From assembly GCF_021533835.1 (NCBI RefSeq), contig NZ_JAKFYQ010000002.1, positions 62,001 through 126,000 on the forward strand: a DNA stretch of 64,000 nt, read 5' to 3'. Below are positions 1 to 9,024 of the stretch, in pieces. The DNA comes from Synechococcus sp. Nb3U1. Its GTDB lineage: Bacteria; Cyanobacteriota; Cyanobacteriia; Thermostichales; Thermostichaceae. How positions within the stretch are numbered: the stretch's first letter is position 1; each line of letters starts with the position of its first letter. Both the position numbers and the translations under genes were made by a program. The notes under the pieces were generated by a model that was not told the DNA's origin, did not search any database, and saw only the letters and a program-made list of their open reading frames with translations.

Positions 1-2691
1 ATCCCCACCAGCGTCAGCTTTGGTTTTTTGAAATCGTTACTGGAGGTGCTGGATAAACATACACCGACCCATGTAGCCGTTGCTTTTGATACTCGCCAAC
101 CCACCTTTCGCCATGAAGCCGACGAAACCTACAAAGCCGGTCGCCCAGAAACTCCACCGGAATTTATTGAAGACGTGGAAAACCTCAAGCAGTTGTTAAC
201 GGCGCTGCGGATCCCCATCTTGATGGCTCCAGGGTTTGAGGCAGATGATATATTGGGCACCCTCAGTACAGCATCTGCCAAAGACTATAAAGTCCAGATT
301 TTAAGTGGGGATCAAGATCTCTTTCAGCTCATTGACAACGATGGAAAGATTCGGGTTTTACACTTGAACAACAAAGATCGAATTAGCGAGTTCGGCCCGG
401 AGCAAGTGAAAGAAAAGCTAGGGATCTGGCCCTGGCAGGTGGTAGACTACAAAGCCCTTTGTGGAGATTCTTCCGATAATATCCCTGGAGTCAAAGGGAT
501 CGGCCCCAAACGAGCCGTAGAGCTGTTGGAACGCTACGGTAGCCTGACGGAGATTTTCAAGCATATTCCTGAAATTAAAGGCAAGGTTCAGCAATATCTA
601 CAGGAAGGGATCCAAGCTGCTCAGCATTCCCAGTTTATGGCCCAAATCAAGATGGATGTACCTTTGCCCCTAGACTGGGAGAGCATGAGACTCACAGGGT
701 TTGATCAGGAGGAGTTAATCCCTCTTTTGGAAAAATTGGAATTTCAGAGTTTCATCAATCAAGTTCGTAAAATCCAGGCTTCCTTGGGCGGGATCCAAGC
801 GGAATTAGGGGATCCCAGCGAAGGGAATAGCTCAACAGATTCGGAAAAAATTGTAGACAATGACGAAGCTCTTTGGTTTGATTTTGCCTTAGCTCCTACC
901 CGCACCTTACCTGCGGTGTGGATTGTGGATACTCCCGAGAAGTTAGCTATTTGGGTTCAGGATTTGTTGGCCTGTGAAGGGATCGTGGCCTGGGACACAG
1001 AAACCACCAGTTTGGATCCGCGAGATGCCCAGTTGGTGGGCATTGGCTGTTGCTGGTCAGAACAGGATATTGCCTATTTGCCCATCGCTCACAGCAGTGG
1101 CACCAACCTGAATTGGGAACTTGTCAAATCAGCCCTTCAACCGATCTGGGAGGATCCCCAACGGCCCAAGAGCTTACAAAATTGCAAATATGATCTGAGC
1201 GTCCTACGTGCCCAAGGGATCCGACTGCGAGGGATCCAATTCGATCCGATGTTGGCCAGCTACGTTTTGGATCCGGAAGCCAGTCACAATTTGGGGGATC
1301 TAGCAGCCACCTATCTGAATTTACCCACCACCCGTTATCAAGACTTAGTCGGGAAGAAGGGATCCATCGCCGATATTAGCATTCCCCAAGTGGCGGAATA
1401 CTGCGGCTCCGATGCCTATTGTGCCTACCAACTGGTGCCCATACTCACCGAAAAACTCCAACAGACCGGCCCACGTCTTTGGGATCTCTTCACCCAAGTT
1501 GAGTTACCTCTGGCGTTGATCCTAGAAGAAATGGAGTGGCTGGGCATTCGTATTGACACAGAGTTTCTCCGTCAACTCTCTCAGGAATTACAAGCAGAAC
1601 TAGAAGCCCTCGAAAACACCGCCTATACACAAGCTGGGGAGACCTTCAACCTCAACTCCCCCAAACAACTGGGATCCCTGCTGTTTGAAAAACTAAAACT
1701 GGATATTCGGAAAACCCGCAAAACAGCCACAGGCTACTCTACAGATGCCTCTGTTTTGGAAAAACTAGAAGGAGATCATCCCCTAATCGCGACCATCCTC
1801 CAACACCGCACTTTGGCCAAGCTAAAATCTACCTATGTGGATGCCCTGCCAGCCCTAGTGAGAAACGATACCGGCAGAGTGCATACGGACTTTAACCAAA
1901 CCGTGACTGCGACGGGCAGGCTGAGTTCCTCAAACCCTAACCTGCAAAACATTCCGATCCGCACCGAGTTTAGCCGCCGTATTCGACAGGCCTTTATTCC
2001 CCAAGCAGGGTGGTTGTTGGCTGCTGCCGACTATTCCCAAATTGAACTGCGCATCCTGGCCCATCTGAGTCAGGAACCCACCTTGGTACAAGGTTTCCAA
2101 TCAGGAGAAGATGTACATATCCTCACAGCTCGTTTATTGCTGGATAAATCAGAAGTCACCAGTGAAGAACGGCGATTGGCCAAAACCATTAACTATGGGG
2201 TGATCTACGGCATGGGAGCACAACGCTTTGCCCGTACTGCTGGGGTTTCTCTTTCGGAAGCGAAGCAATTTTTGGAACGATTCAATGAACGCTATGCTGG
2301 GATTTTTACCTATATGCGCTCCACGGAAGCCTTTGTAGAAGAGTATGGCTATGTGGAAACGATTTTGGGCCGCCGCCGCTACTTTCCCAACCTGTCTCGA
2401 TTAACGGGCTATCGCAAACAAGCAGAATTACGAGCAGCCATCAATGCCCCAATTCAGGGATCCGCCTCTGACATTATCAAAGTAGCTATGGTGCACCTGC
2501 AAAAGAAACTCCAGCAATTTCAGTCACGATTGTTGTTGCAAGTGCACGATGAATTGGTTTTCGAGGTTGAGCCCTCTGAATGGCAGGAGTTGCAACCTTT
2601 GATTCGTTCGGAAATGGAGGGAGCCCTCCCCCTATCCGTGCCGCTAACCGTGGATCTGCAAATCGGCCAGAATTGGAAAGAAGCCAAATAA
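1..2691 (+). CDS. polA: DNA polymerase I, 5'-truncated by the window edge
   Basis: PolA fills gaps and removes RNA primers in replication and excision repair. The reading frame is open from base 1 (IPTSVSFGF precedes the first in-frame TTG at 28), and this matches the inside of the 5'-nuclease domain, so the real start lies outside the window. Domains in order: 5'-3' exonuclease with its helix-hairpin-helix (DNIPGVKGIGPKRA, about residues 150-165), a 3'-5' exonuclease whose DTE motif (AWDTETTSLD, about 320) suggests active proofreading, and the polymerase with motif A (DYSQIELR), motif B (KTINYGVIYG) and motif C (VHDELVFE). Motif B has Tyr where E. coli PolA has Phe762. The protein ends normally, 7 bp before the -35 of the candidate grxC promoter. 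Identity is certain; only the N-terminus is missing. Confidence 0.97.
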   Translation: MPTSVSFGFLKSLLEVLDKHTPTHVAVAFDTRQPTFRHEADETYKAGRPETPPEFIEDVENLKQLLTALRIPILMAPGFEADDILGTLSTASAKDYKVQILSGDQDLFQLIDNDGKIRVLHLNNKDRISEFGPEQVKEKLGIWPWQVVDYKALCGDSSDNIPGVKGIGPKRAVELLERYGSLTEIFKHIPEIKGKVQQYLQEGIQAAQHSQFMAQIKMDVPLPLDWESMRLTGFDQEELIPLLEKLEFQSFINQVRKIQASLGGIQAELGDPSEGNSSTDSEKIVDNDEALWFDFALAPTRTLPAVWIVDTPEKLAIWVQDLLACEGIVAWDTETTSLDPRDAQLVGIGCCWSEQDIAYLPIAHSSGTNLNWELVKSALQPIWEDPQRPKSLQNCKYDLSVLRAQGIRLRGIQFDPMLASYVLDPEASHNLGDLAATYLNLPTTRYQDLVGKKGSIADISIPQVAEYCGSDAYCAYQLVPILTEKLQQTGPRLWDLFTQVELPLALILEEMEWLGIRIDTEFLRQLSQELQAELEALENTAYTQAGETFNLNSPKQLGSLLFEKLKLDIRKTRKTATGYSTDASVLEKLEGDHPLIATILQHRTLAKLKSTYVDALPALVRNDTGRVHTDFNQTVTATGRLSSSNPNLQNIPIRTEFSRRIRQAFIPQAGWLLAAADYSQIELRILAHLSQEPTLVQGFQSGEDVHILTARLLLDKSEVTSEERRLAKTINYGVIYGMGAQRFARTAGVSLSEAKQFLERFNERYAGIFTYMRSTEAFVEEYGYVETILGRRRYFPNLSRLTGYRKQAELRAAINAPIQGSASDIIKVAMVHLQKKLQQFQSRLLLQVHDELVFEVEPSEWQELQPLIRSEMEGALPLSVPLTVDLQIGQNWKEAK

Positions 2692-2697
2692 TCCTGG

Positions 2698-2727
2698 TTG
2701 ACAAGCCTAGGGATCCTTCTCTAACAA
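2698..2727 (+). promoter_or_regulatory. Candidate sigma70-type promoter for grxC
   Basis: TTGACA (2698-2703), an 18-bp spacer containing a GGATCC site, then TAACAA (2722-2727), ending 38 bp before the grxC ATG. The -35 is perfect and the -10 is weak; TAAGAT a few bases downstream is an alternative -10. Prediction by eye. Confidence 0.4.
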
Positions 2728-2765
2728 GAGTGTTAAGATATATAAAAGCATTCTTTGATTCTGCT

Positions 2766-3026
2766 ATGGCTGTTGAAATCTACACTTGGCGCTTCTGTCC
2801 CTTTTGCATTCGAGCCAAGCAACTTCTGGATCGCAAAGGTGTGAAATACACAGAATACGCCATCGATGGAGACGAGGTGGCGCGGGCGGAAATGGCTAAG
2901 CGAGCCAATGGCCGCCGTTCTCTACCGCAGATTTTCATCAACAACCAGCACATCGGCGGTTGTGATGACCTACACCATCTTGAGGCCCAAGGTCAGTTGG
3001 ATCCCCTCCTGCAACAAGCCAGTTGA
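2766..3026 (+). CDS. grxC: Glutaredoxin 3 (GrxC family)
   Basis: A small cytosolic thiol oxidoreductase that reduces disulfides and glutathione mixed disulfides. The 86-residue product has the dithiol active site CPFC at residues 11-14 after the first beta strand (VEIYTWRFCPFC), the cis-proline segment SLPQIF, and the glutathione-binding GGCDD motif, all in standard GrxC spacing. I chose the ATG at 2766 because it gives the family's usual N-terminus; the frame extends upstream without homology. It faces the DUF2470 gene, with only 15 bp between the two stop codons. Confidence 0.94.
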   Translation: MAVEIYTWRFCPFCIRAKQLLDRKGVKYTEYAIDGDEVARAEMAKRANGRRSLPQIFINNQHIGGCDDLHHLEAQGQLDPLLQQAS

Positions 3027-3041
3027 AGGTAAATTTTCCCG

Positions 3042-3329
3042 CTACTTCCGAACCTGAGCACGGGCCTGTTTCACCATCTCGATCAGGGTGTGGTGAGCAT
3101 CCTCTGAATCTTTAAGAGGATGGTCGAATCGAATCCGAACCGTCTGCTCTCCCTCTTCCCCCTGCACCTGCAAATCCATGCCCTCAGAGTCAATGGCTTG
3201 CATCTGGGCCTGAGTAGCCCCCTTGACCTGCCCAAACACCAGGGCATAGAGCACTACGGCGTCAGCGTGGTCGTCATTCATGTGCTTGCAGATGCGGTCG
3301 CTAACTTGCGGGGTGAGAAGGTCAGGCAT
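3042..3329 (-). CDS. DUF2470 domain protein
   Basis: A 95-residue soluble protein that is essentially one DUF2470 domain: the N-terminal motif SDRICKHMNDDHADAVVLYA is the family signature, followed by a small beta-rich part (MDLQVQGEEGEQTVRIRFDHPL) and a C-terminal helix. In other proteins this domain follows a pyridoxamine-phosphate-oxidase-like or heme-oxygenase-like split barrel, so binding of heme or a related cofactor is often suggested. A stand-alone copy has no assigned role. It lies convergent to grxC and downstream of the AI-2E exporter-family gene's start region on the opposite side. Confidence 0.75.
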   Translation of the reverse strand: MPDLLTPQVSDRICKHMNDDHADAVVLYALVFGQVKGATQAQMQAIDSEGMDLQVQGEEGEQTVRIRFDHPLKDSEDAHHTLIEMVKQARAQVRK

Positions 3330-3389
3330 GGCAAGGGATCCCTTCTGGATCGGCTACTGGCTTCAGTTTAGCCCCGGAATGGCTCTACC

Positions 3390-4433
3390 TCACCGTTTGG
3401 GATCCCCTTTCATCTCGTCAATTTCAAGCAAGTTGATCAAGACCCCCGTCACCGGGATCGCCAGGAAAACCCCCAGTAACCCTGCCAGAGTCCCGCCCAC
3501 AAATAGGGAAAAGAACATTACCACCGGGCTGATATTCAGGGATCCCTGCATCACGCGGGGCAAGAGCAAGTTCTCCTCCACCTGCTGCAAAGAAATACAA
3601 ATCACCAGCACCTGGATCGACAGCCACACACTTTTTGGCAACAAAATGAGCGCGATCAGGCTAATACCAATCGTGGCACCAATACCCGGAATTAGGTCGA
3701 ATAAACCCGCGATCATCGATAAAGTCAAAGCGGAGGGAATCCGAAAGACTAGAAAAACCAAAAAGCTAGAAACAGCAAAGAAAAACGATAGGACGACTCT
3801 CCCCCAAAAGAAACCCAAGAAATTTCGCCGCACCGTTTCAGTGATGCGGGTTTGCCACTCATCGGAAAAAGGCTTAAGGAACAAGCTCCACAATCGTTTG
3901 CCATCCAACAGCATAAAAAAGGCAACGATGAAGATCAAAAATAAATTCACCAAACTCAGGAGCAAACTGCGCAAAGTCAATACCCCAGATCCCAGCAGGT
4001 TCAGGGTTTGATCTTTGATCTGTTGTTCAAACTCTTGGATGTCGATTTCGATATTGAAGTTACCCAGTAGGAGCTCTAGTTGGTCGATGGCGTTAAAAAC
4101 GGTATTCAAGAAAGTGGCAATACTTTCCTGAAGCTGTGGCAACTGGGAAATCAACGTTAGGCCCAATACTGCCGTCATGCTGGACAGAGAAATGACAGTA
4201 ACAAAGGTAACTAGATAAACCGAAAAATTATGGGAAAAAAAGTGTGTCAGCCAGCCGACGGGGTAACTGAGCAAGTAAGCCAAAATAGCCGCGATCACAA
4301 AAATGGTGATCACCAGCTCGAAGTAGCTAAGCACCTGAGACAAAGCCCACGCGCAGGCCAAGAATAGCAAAATACGCAACAACTGAGAGTTGTTCAGTTT
4401 CGCCCAAACAGGCCAACGGGAAGGCTCAGGCAT
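3390..4433 (-). CDS. AI-2E family (PerM-like) membrane transporter
   Basis: A 347-residue polytopic membrane protein of the AI-2E exporter/PerM family. The hydrophobic pairs near the N-terminus (LLRILLFLACAWALS and ITIFVIAAILAYLLSY), a soluble coiled stretch around 95-150, and the conserved C-terminal block with GLFDLIPGIGATIGI, VEENLLLPRVM and LLGVFLAIPVTGVLINL are typical. Members have been linked to autoinducer-2 export or to cation/proton antiport, and the substrate cannot be told from sequence. The start ATG at 4433 gives the usual short cytoplasmic leader. It lies 34 bp downstream of the MATE gene on the same strand and may be cotranscribed with it. Confidence 0.88.
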   Translation of the reverse strand: MPEPSRWPVWAKLNNSQLLRILLFLACAWALSQVLSYFELVITIFVIAAILAYLLSYPVGWLTHFFSHNFSVYLVTFVTVISLSSMTAVLGLTLISQLPQLQESIATFLNTVFNAIDQLELLLGNFNIEIDIQEFEQQIKDQTLNLLGSGVLTLRSLLLSLVNLFLIFIVAFFMLLDGKRLWSLFLKPFSDEWQTRITETVRRNFLGFFWGRVVLSFFFAVSSFLVFLVFRIPSALTLSMIAGLFDLIPGIGATIGISLIALILLPKSVWLSIQVLVICISLQQVEENLLLPRVMQGSLNISPVVMFFSLFVGGTLAGLLGVFLAIPVTGVLINLLEIDEMKGDPKR

Positions 4434-4467
4434 CAGGATCCTGTCTAAACAGTTTTCCTATCTTCTC

Positions 4468-5844
4468 TCATCCAGACAAAGGCTGCTCCACCAGGATCGG
4501 CGGTCGCAACTGCTCACTGCGCCGAGACCACCAGACAGCCCCCAAGCCGACCCCCAAGTTGGCAATACAGGAGGCCAAGAAAACACCATTCACGCCGATC
4601 AACTGGCTGCCCACATAGGCCAGCGGGACATAAACCAAAAACATACGGGTCAGAGATAGGATCACAGCAGCCAGAGGCTTACCCAAGGCATTAAAAGCGG
4701 CACTCACCGTCAGGAGCAGCCCAGTCCCGGCATAGCTGAGGGGCACAATGCGTAGATAAGAAGCCGTGACCTCAATCACCGCAGGATTGCTATCAAACTG
4801 GGCGGCAATGGCCGTGGATCCCAGCCCCAACAGCACGGCCATCAGAACACCCCAGCCCAGACAAAAGAAAAAACTCAGGCGCAAACTCTCCTGAACACGC
4901 TGATACTGTTTGGCTCCCCAATTTTGGCCGATGAAAGGAGCGACACTGGTGGAAAGAGCTGCTAGAGCAGACAGGGAGAGTAACTCCAGCCGTGAAGCCA
5001 CCCCAAACCCCGCCACCGCCTCTGGGCCAAACCCGGCCATCAAGCTGGTGATGATCCCCGCTGAGATCGGGATCACCATATTGGTTCCAGCAGCAGGCAA
5101 CCCCACATGCAAAATTCTCGACCAACAGCCCCGTACATCCTCCCAAGTGGGCAGAAATAAGCTGAGCATGTGCTGGCGAAAATGCAAAAAGAGCAAGGCC
5201 AAAACCAAGCTTAAGGCCCGTGCTGCCACCGTTGCCAAAGCGGCTCCCTGCAATTCCAGTCGGGGGAACCCGCCCAAGCCAAAGATCAACAGCGGGTTCA
5301 GGCCAATATTGGTGATGGCCGCCAAGGTCATGATCAGGCTGGGGATCTCGGAGTTGCCAGCGGCTCGGATTGCCGTATTGCCCACCATCGGTACCACCAG
5401 AAACACCATGCCCAGATACCAAATGTGCATGTACTTCCGGATCAGGGGCAGGATGTCTGGTTCCGCCCCCAGCGCGGTGAACAAGGGATCCAACGTCAAA
5501 AACCCAAAGAGGACACACACCGCCACGATCAGCAAGGACAGGAACAGGCTATTGGTGGTCAGGCGTTGCACCCGCTGCGGGTTGCCTTCCCCGATCGCCC
5601 GCGCGATCACCGAAGAAGCCCCCACCCCCAAGCCAATCGCCAAGTTACTGAGCACCATCGTCACCGGGAAGGTGAAGCTCATGGCCGCCAGCTCCAGCGT
5701 GCCCAGTTGCCCGACGAAATAGGCATCCGCCAGCTCGATCGCCATGACGGCAAAAATGCCCCAGATCATCGGCAGAGTGAGGCGAATCAGCTGGGATCCA
5801 ACCGGGCCTTCGGTAAGGGTTTGGCGCGGGGTAGGTTGTGACAT
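4468..5844 (-). CDS. MATE family efflux transporter
   Basis: A multidrug and toxin extrusion antiporter, expected to export cationic or toxic organic compounds using a Na+ or H+ gradient. The 458-residue product has about twelve hydrophobic segments in two homologous halves. The first begins LIRLTLPMIWGIFAVMAIELADAYFVGQLG, with the MATE block AMSFTFPVTMVL and GLGVGASSVIARAIGEGN after it; the second carries SAGIITSLMAGFGPEAVAGFGVASRLE. The ATG at 5844 (MSQPTPRQ) is preferred to an in-frame TTG at 5856. The substrate is unknown. The gene is divergent from murD across an AT-rich gap of about 170 bp. Confidence 0.92.
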   Translation of the reverse strand: MSQPTPRQTLTEGPVGSQLIRLTLPMIWGIFAVMAIELADAYFVGQLGTLELAAMSFTFPVTMVLSNLAIGLGVGASSVIARAIGEGNPQRVQRLTTNSLFLSLLIVAVCVLFGFLTLDPLFTALGAEPDILPLIRKYMHIWYLGMVFLVVPMVGNTAIRAAGNSEIPSLIMTLAAITNIGLNPLLIFGLGGFPRLELQGAALATVAARALSLVLALLFLHFRQHMLSLFLPTWEDVRGCWSRILHVGLPAAGTNMVIPISAGIITSLMAGFGPEAVAGFGVASRLELLSLSALAALSTSVAPFIGQNWGAKQYQRVQESLRLSFFFCLGWGVLMAVLLGLGSTAIAAQFDSNPAVIEVTASYLRIVPLSYAGTGLLLTVSAAFNALGKPLAAVILSLTRMFLVYVPLAYVGSQLIGVNGVFLASCIANLGVGLGAVWWSRRSEQLRPPILVEQPLSG

Positions 5845-6014
5845 GTAGGTTCTCAAATAGGCAAGATGTACGGAATTATTTAATTCACTTCCTAATTAAG
5901 ACACATCTCCCCAATGGATGTCTGTCTGGGATCCCACGCTTTTTCTGGTGGGGGAGAGAGCTTTCGGTAAGATCGAACGGGTATTCCCAATCAACCAAAA
6001 AAGCAGAAACAAAC

Positions 6015-7451
6015 GTGCGACAACAAGTCTTAGGGTTGGGCATTGCCGGGCAGGCAGCAGCAAGGCTCTTGCGAGCCCAAGGGCATGAGGTACTGGCCTG
6101 GGATGAGAAAAACTCGGATCGGCTCCAGCAGATTCAGCAAGAACTGGAACCAGAAGGGATCCTGGTTCGATTGGGGGAACCGTTTCAACTGCAAGCGGGG
6201 GTGGAGCAGGTGGTGGTCAGTCCTGGCATCCGCTGGGATCATCCTCTGTTAGAGCAGGCCCGACAGAAGGGCATTGCAGTTCTGGGGGAGGCGGAATTGG
6301 CCTGGCAAAGTCTGGACTTTTTACCTTGGGTGGGGATCACCGGCACCAACGGCAAAAGCACCACCACTGCACTCATTGCAGAAATGGTTCAGGCAGCAGG
6401 CTTGAAAGGGATCCCCTGTGGCAACATTGGCCTCCCCCTCTGTCAGGTAGCTCTGGACACCTTACGGGGTGAGCGGCAACCGGATTGGATCGTGGCAGAA
6501 CTCAGCAGCTATCAACTGGAGGCCAGCACCAGCCTGATGAGCAGCAGCCCATCTGGGCCAGCTCGGATCGGGGTTTGGACAACCTTTACCCCGGATCACC
6601 TAGAACGGCATGGCACCCTGGAGCGCTATGCCAGCTTCAAAGCCCGTCTGGTGGATCGGGCCACCTGGCGGGTGCTCAATGGCGAGGATCCCTATCTTTT
6701 GGGCCGCAAGCAGGATTGGCCAAACACCTACTGGATCTGCACTCAGGATCAGTCGGCGCCGGTGCATCTGCGCAAGAATAGCCTTTGGATTCAAGCAGAA
6801 CCCATTGCCGAATTGGAAGCCTTTGGTGAACGGTGCCCAGGTCACCACAACCTACAGAACCTGCTCATGGCAGCAACAGCAGCCCATCTGGCCGGGATCC
6901 CCAACACGGCGATTCAACAGGCGATTCGATCTTTTGCTGGGATGCCCCACCGCCTGGAGCGTGTTGCCCAACTGCACATCGGCCCCACCCCCATTCGCTT
7001 CGTCAACGACAGCAAAGCCACCAACTACGATGCCGCCTGGGTTGGGTTGAATGCAGTGGAGCCCCCGATCCTCTTAATTGCGGGAGGAAAGGCCAAACAG
7101 GGAGATGCTCAAGCCTGGTTAAATCTAATTCAAACCAAGGTGGCGCGGGTGCTGCTGATTGGGGAGGCTGCCCCCGCTTTTGCCGCCGCTCTGGACAGGA
7201 TCCACTATACTGGCGTTGAGCTCGTGCAAACCCTAGATGTAGCGGTGGTGAGAGCCTTTGAGGCGGCTCGCTCCCTAGCCCAAACCCTGACGGATCCCAC
7301 CCAACCGATCACGGTCTTGTTCTCTCCCGCTTGCGCCAGTTTTGACCAGTACCGCAGTTTCGAACACCGTGGCGACCATTTCCGCACCTGCTGCCAAGCC
7401 CTCCAGGGATCCCTCGCCTGCTCTGGATCTGAGTCTGCCTTGGAACCCTGA
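6015..7451 (+). CDS. murD: UDP-N-acetylmuramoylalanine--D-glutamate ligase
   Basis: A cytosolic peptidoglycan enzyme that adds D-glutamate to UDP-MurNAc-L-Ala. Visible are the Rossmann-like N-terminus (QVLGLGIAGQAAARLL), the ATP-binding loop GITGTNGKSTTTAL, the central motif EHLERHGTLERYASFK-like TPDHLERHG, NDSKATNYDA, and the C-terminal SPACASFDQYRSFEHRGDHF. The frame is open upstream to 5838, but only the GTG at 6015 (MRQQVLGLG) gives the family N-terminus, so I start there. The 3' end overlaps the longest ftsW frame by 110 bp, so the two genes are probably translated together and make wall precursors and lipid-linked polymer in one pathway. Confidence 0.93.
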   Translation: MRQQVLGLGIAGQAAARLLRAQGHEVLAWDEKNSDRLQQIQQELEPEGILVRLGEPFQLQAGVEQVVVSPGIRWDHPLLEQARQKGIAVLGEAELAWQSLDFLPWVGITGTNGKSTTTALIAEMVQAAGLKGIPCGNIGLPLCQVALDTLRGERQPDWIVAELSSYQLEASTSLMSSSPSGPARIGVWTTFTPDHLERHGTLERYASFKARLVDRATWRVLNGEDPYLLGRKQDWPNTYWICTQDQSAPVHLRKNSLWIQAEPIAELEAFGERCPGHHNLQNLLMAATAAHLAGIPNTAIQQAIRSFAGMPHRLERVAQLHIGPTPIRFVNDSKATNYDAAWVGLNAVEPPILLIAGGKAKQGDAQAWLNLIQTKVARVLLIGEAAPAFAAALDRIHYTGVELVQTLDVAVVRAFEAARSLAQTLTDPTQPITVLFSPACASFDQYRSFEHRGDHFRTCCQALQGSLACSGSESALEP

Positions 7452-8523
7452 AGCCCGCTTGTTGCGCTGGCTAACCCTAATCTGGGTGGTGCTGGGGCTG
7501 GCGATGCTGTTTTCCGCCTCCTACCCCGTGGCCCAAAGAATCACCGGGGATGGCCTCTACTTCTTTAAGCGCCAGTTGATCTGGGTGGGGCTAGGGGCGC
7601 TCAGTTTTCTGGTCTTGGTGCAGATCCCGTTGCGCCGCTGGTTCCCGTGGGCCGGACTCCTCTGTCTACTGGGAATTGGCTTGGTCTGGGCCACCCAAGT
7701 GCCGGGGTTGGGGGTGACCCGGTTGGAAGCCAGCCGTTGGCTGGATTTGAAAGTGATCCCGATCATCCAACCCTCGGAATTTCTCAAACCCCTGCTAGTA
7801 CTGCAAGGAGCCTGGGTGTTTGGGCGTTGGTTTCATCATCCCCGCTGGTTTCGCTGTGTTTGGGTGGGCATTTTCGGTATCAGTCTGTTGGGCATTCTCA
7901 CCCAACCCAATTTGGGCACAACCGCCATTTGTGGCCTCACCCTCTGGATCATGGCCTGGACAGCAGGGATCCCTGCTCTGACGTTATTTGGCACAGCCGG
8001 CTTGGGGGCAATGGCAGCGGTGCTGAGCATCCTCAGCAAAGAGTACCAGCGGCGGCGGATATTGGCCTTTTTGGATCCCTGGGCTAGCGCCCAAGGGGAT
8101 GGCTATCAACTGGTGCAAAGTCTCTTGGCGATTGGCTCCGGGGGGTTATGGGGCAAAGGCTACGGCCTCTCCCAACAGAAGCTCTTTTATCTGCCCATTC
8201 AATACACAGACTTCATCTTCTCAGTGTTTGCAGAAGAATTTGGCCTGGTTGGATCCCTGTCGTTTTTGGGGTTGCTGTCGCTCTATGCCTTGGTGGGGCT
8301 ACGGGTGATGATGCGCTGCCGGGAGCTCCCGATCCGCCTAGTGGCCTGTGGCTGTGTGGTGTTTTTGGTGGGGCAGTCGCTGCTGAACATTGGCGTGGTC
8401 ACCGGGGCATTGCCCACAACAGGGGTGCCCTTGCCGCTGTTCAGCCATGGGGGCAGCTCTATTTTGGCGGGGTTAATCACAGCAGGATTATTAGTACGGG
8501 CGGCACGAGAATCGGAACTTTGA
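7342..8523 (+). CDS. ftsW: FtsW/RodA-family SEDS peptidoglycan polymerase
   Basis: A SEDS membrane protein that polymerises lipid II glycans with a partner class B penicillin-binding protein at the septum. The 393-residue frame has about ten hydrophobic segments and the SEDS signatures LKVIPIIQPSEFLKPLLV, GDGYQLVQSLLAIGSGGLWG, and the C-terminal TGVPLPLFSHGGSSILAGLI. The reported start is a TTG inside murD, giving a roughly 40-residue cytoplasmic leader before the first membrane helix at LLRWLTLIWVVLG. A later start would shorten the overlap. Its place directly after murD favours FtsW over RodA. Confidence 0.88.
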   Translation: MTSTAVSNTVATISAPAAKPSRDPSPALDLSLPWNPEARLLRWLTLIWVVLGLAMLFSASYPVAQRITGDGLYFFKRQLIWVGLGALSFLVLVQIPLRRWFPWAGLLCLLGIGLVWATQVPGLGVTRLEASRWLDLKVIPIIQPSEFLKPLLVLQGAWVFGRWFHHPRWFRCVWVGIFGISLLGILTQPNLGTTAICGLTLWIMAWTAGIPALTLFGTAGLGAMAAVLSILSKEYQRRRILAFLDPWASAQGDGYQLVQSLLAIGSGGLWGKGYGLSQQKLFYLPIQYTDFIFSVFAEEFGLVGSLSFLGLLSLYALVGLRVMMRCRELPIRLVACGCVVFLVGQSLLNIGVVTGALPTTGVPLPLFSHGGSSILAGLITAGLLVRAARESEL

Positions 8524-8869
8524 ATTAGGACTAGAACAAAAGAGCGCATTTCCATCGGGATCCCTTACGAAAGTCCGCATTCTAACAGTGCGGAAAAATG
8601 GGTTGACGGGATCCTATTCCTGAACTAACCTAAGTAGGGCTGAAGAGTTTCTCTTCTGGCTCTGCTAGTTTTGTGCTAGCGAAAGTTCTTTCGAGGAAAA
8701 CGATCAATAATGGACGCTTCTGGCAGTAGTTTGTGTGCTACCGAGCAGGAATTTGTCCTCGCGGATGAAGACCCTTATGGGCCCAGGTGTGGCCTACCCT
8801 GCCCTGAAAATGGCTGGGATCATTGGGTGATCGGGTTAGTGAGCTTGCTAAGTTAATTTTTGGCTTGGG

Positions 8870-8914
8870 GAGCTCATCTCGGTCGGCGATGAACCTAGCG
8901 ACTGAGCAGAGCTC
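8870..8914 (+). ncRNA. Strong stem-loop, candidate structured RNA element
   Basis: The arms are 8870-8885 and 8899-8914, 16 positions with 13 Watson-Crick pairs, one G-U and two mismatches, closing a 13-nt loop. It sits 356 bp before the mgtE ATG and is probably one domain of the larger structured region rather than a gene by itself. Confidence 0.35.
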
Positions 8915-8985
8915 CGACAGGGTGTTCCTTGTGAGAGTTTGTGTGAGCCGATTTGGCTTGCCTTGTTCAGAATTTGGGCAGCTTT

Positions 8986-9024
8986 GGGTGCTTCGGAGGA
9001 GAGGTTATCTCTATCCGGGCACCC
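8986..9024 (+). ncRNA. Long nested hairpin upstream of mgtE
   Basis: Three stacked helices fold on one axis: 8986-8991 with 9019-9024, CGGA with TCCG, and GAGA with TCTC, around a 5-nt loop. Only small bulges interrupt them. No U tract follows, so this is more likely a folded RNA domain than a terminator. Confidence 0.35.

Noticed and set aside
3280-4011. A 243-residue plus-strand reading frame over the AI-2E transporter
   Set aside because: It is antisense to a well-conserved transporter, has Lys/Arg/Thr-rich shadow composition and no recognisable domain.
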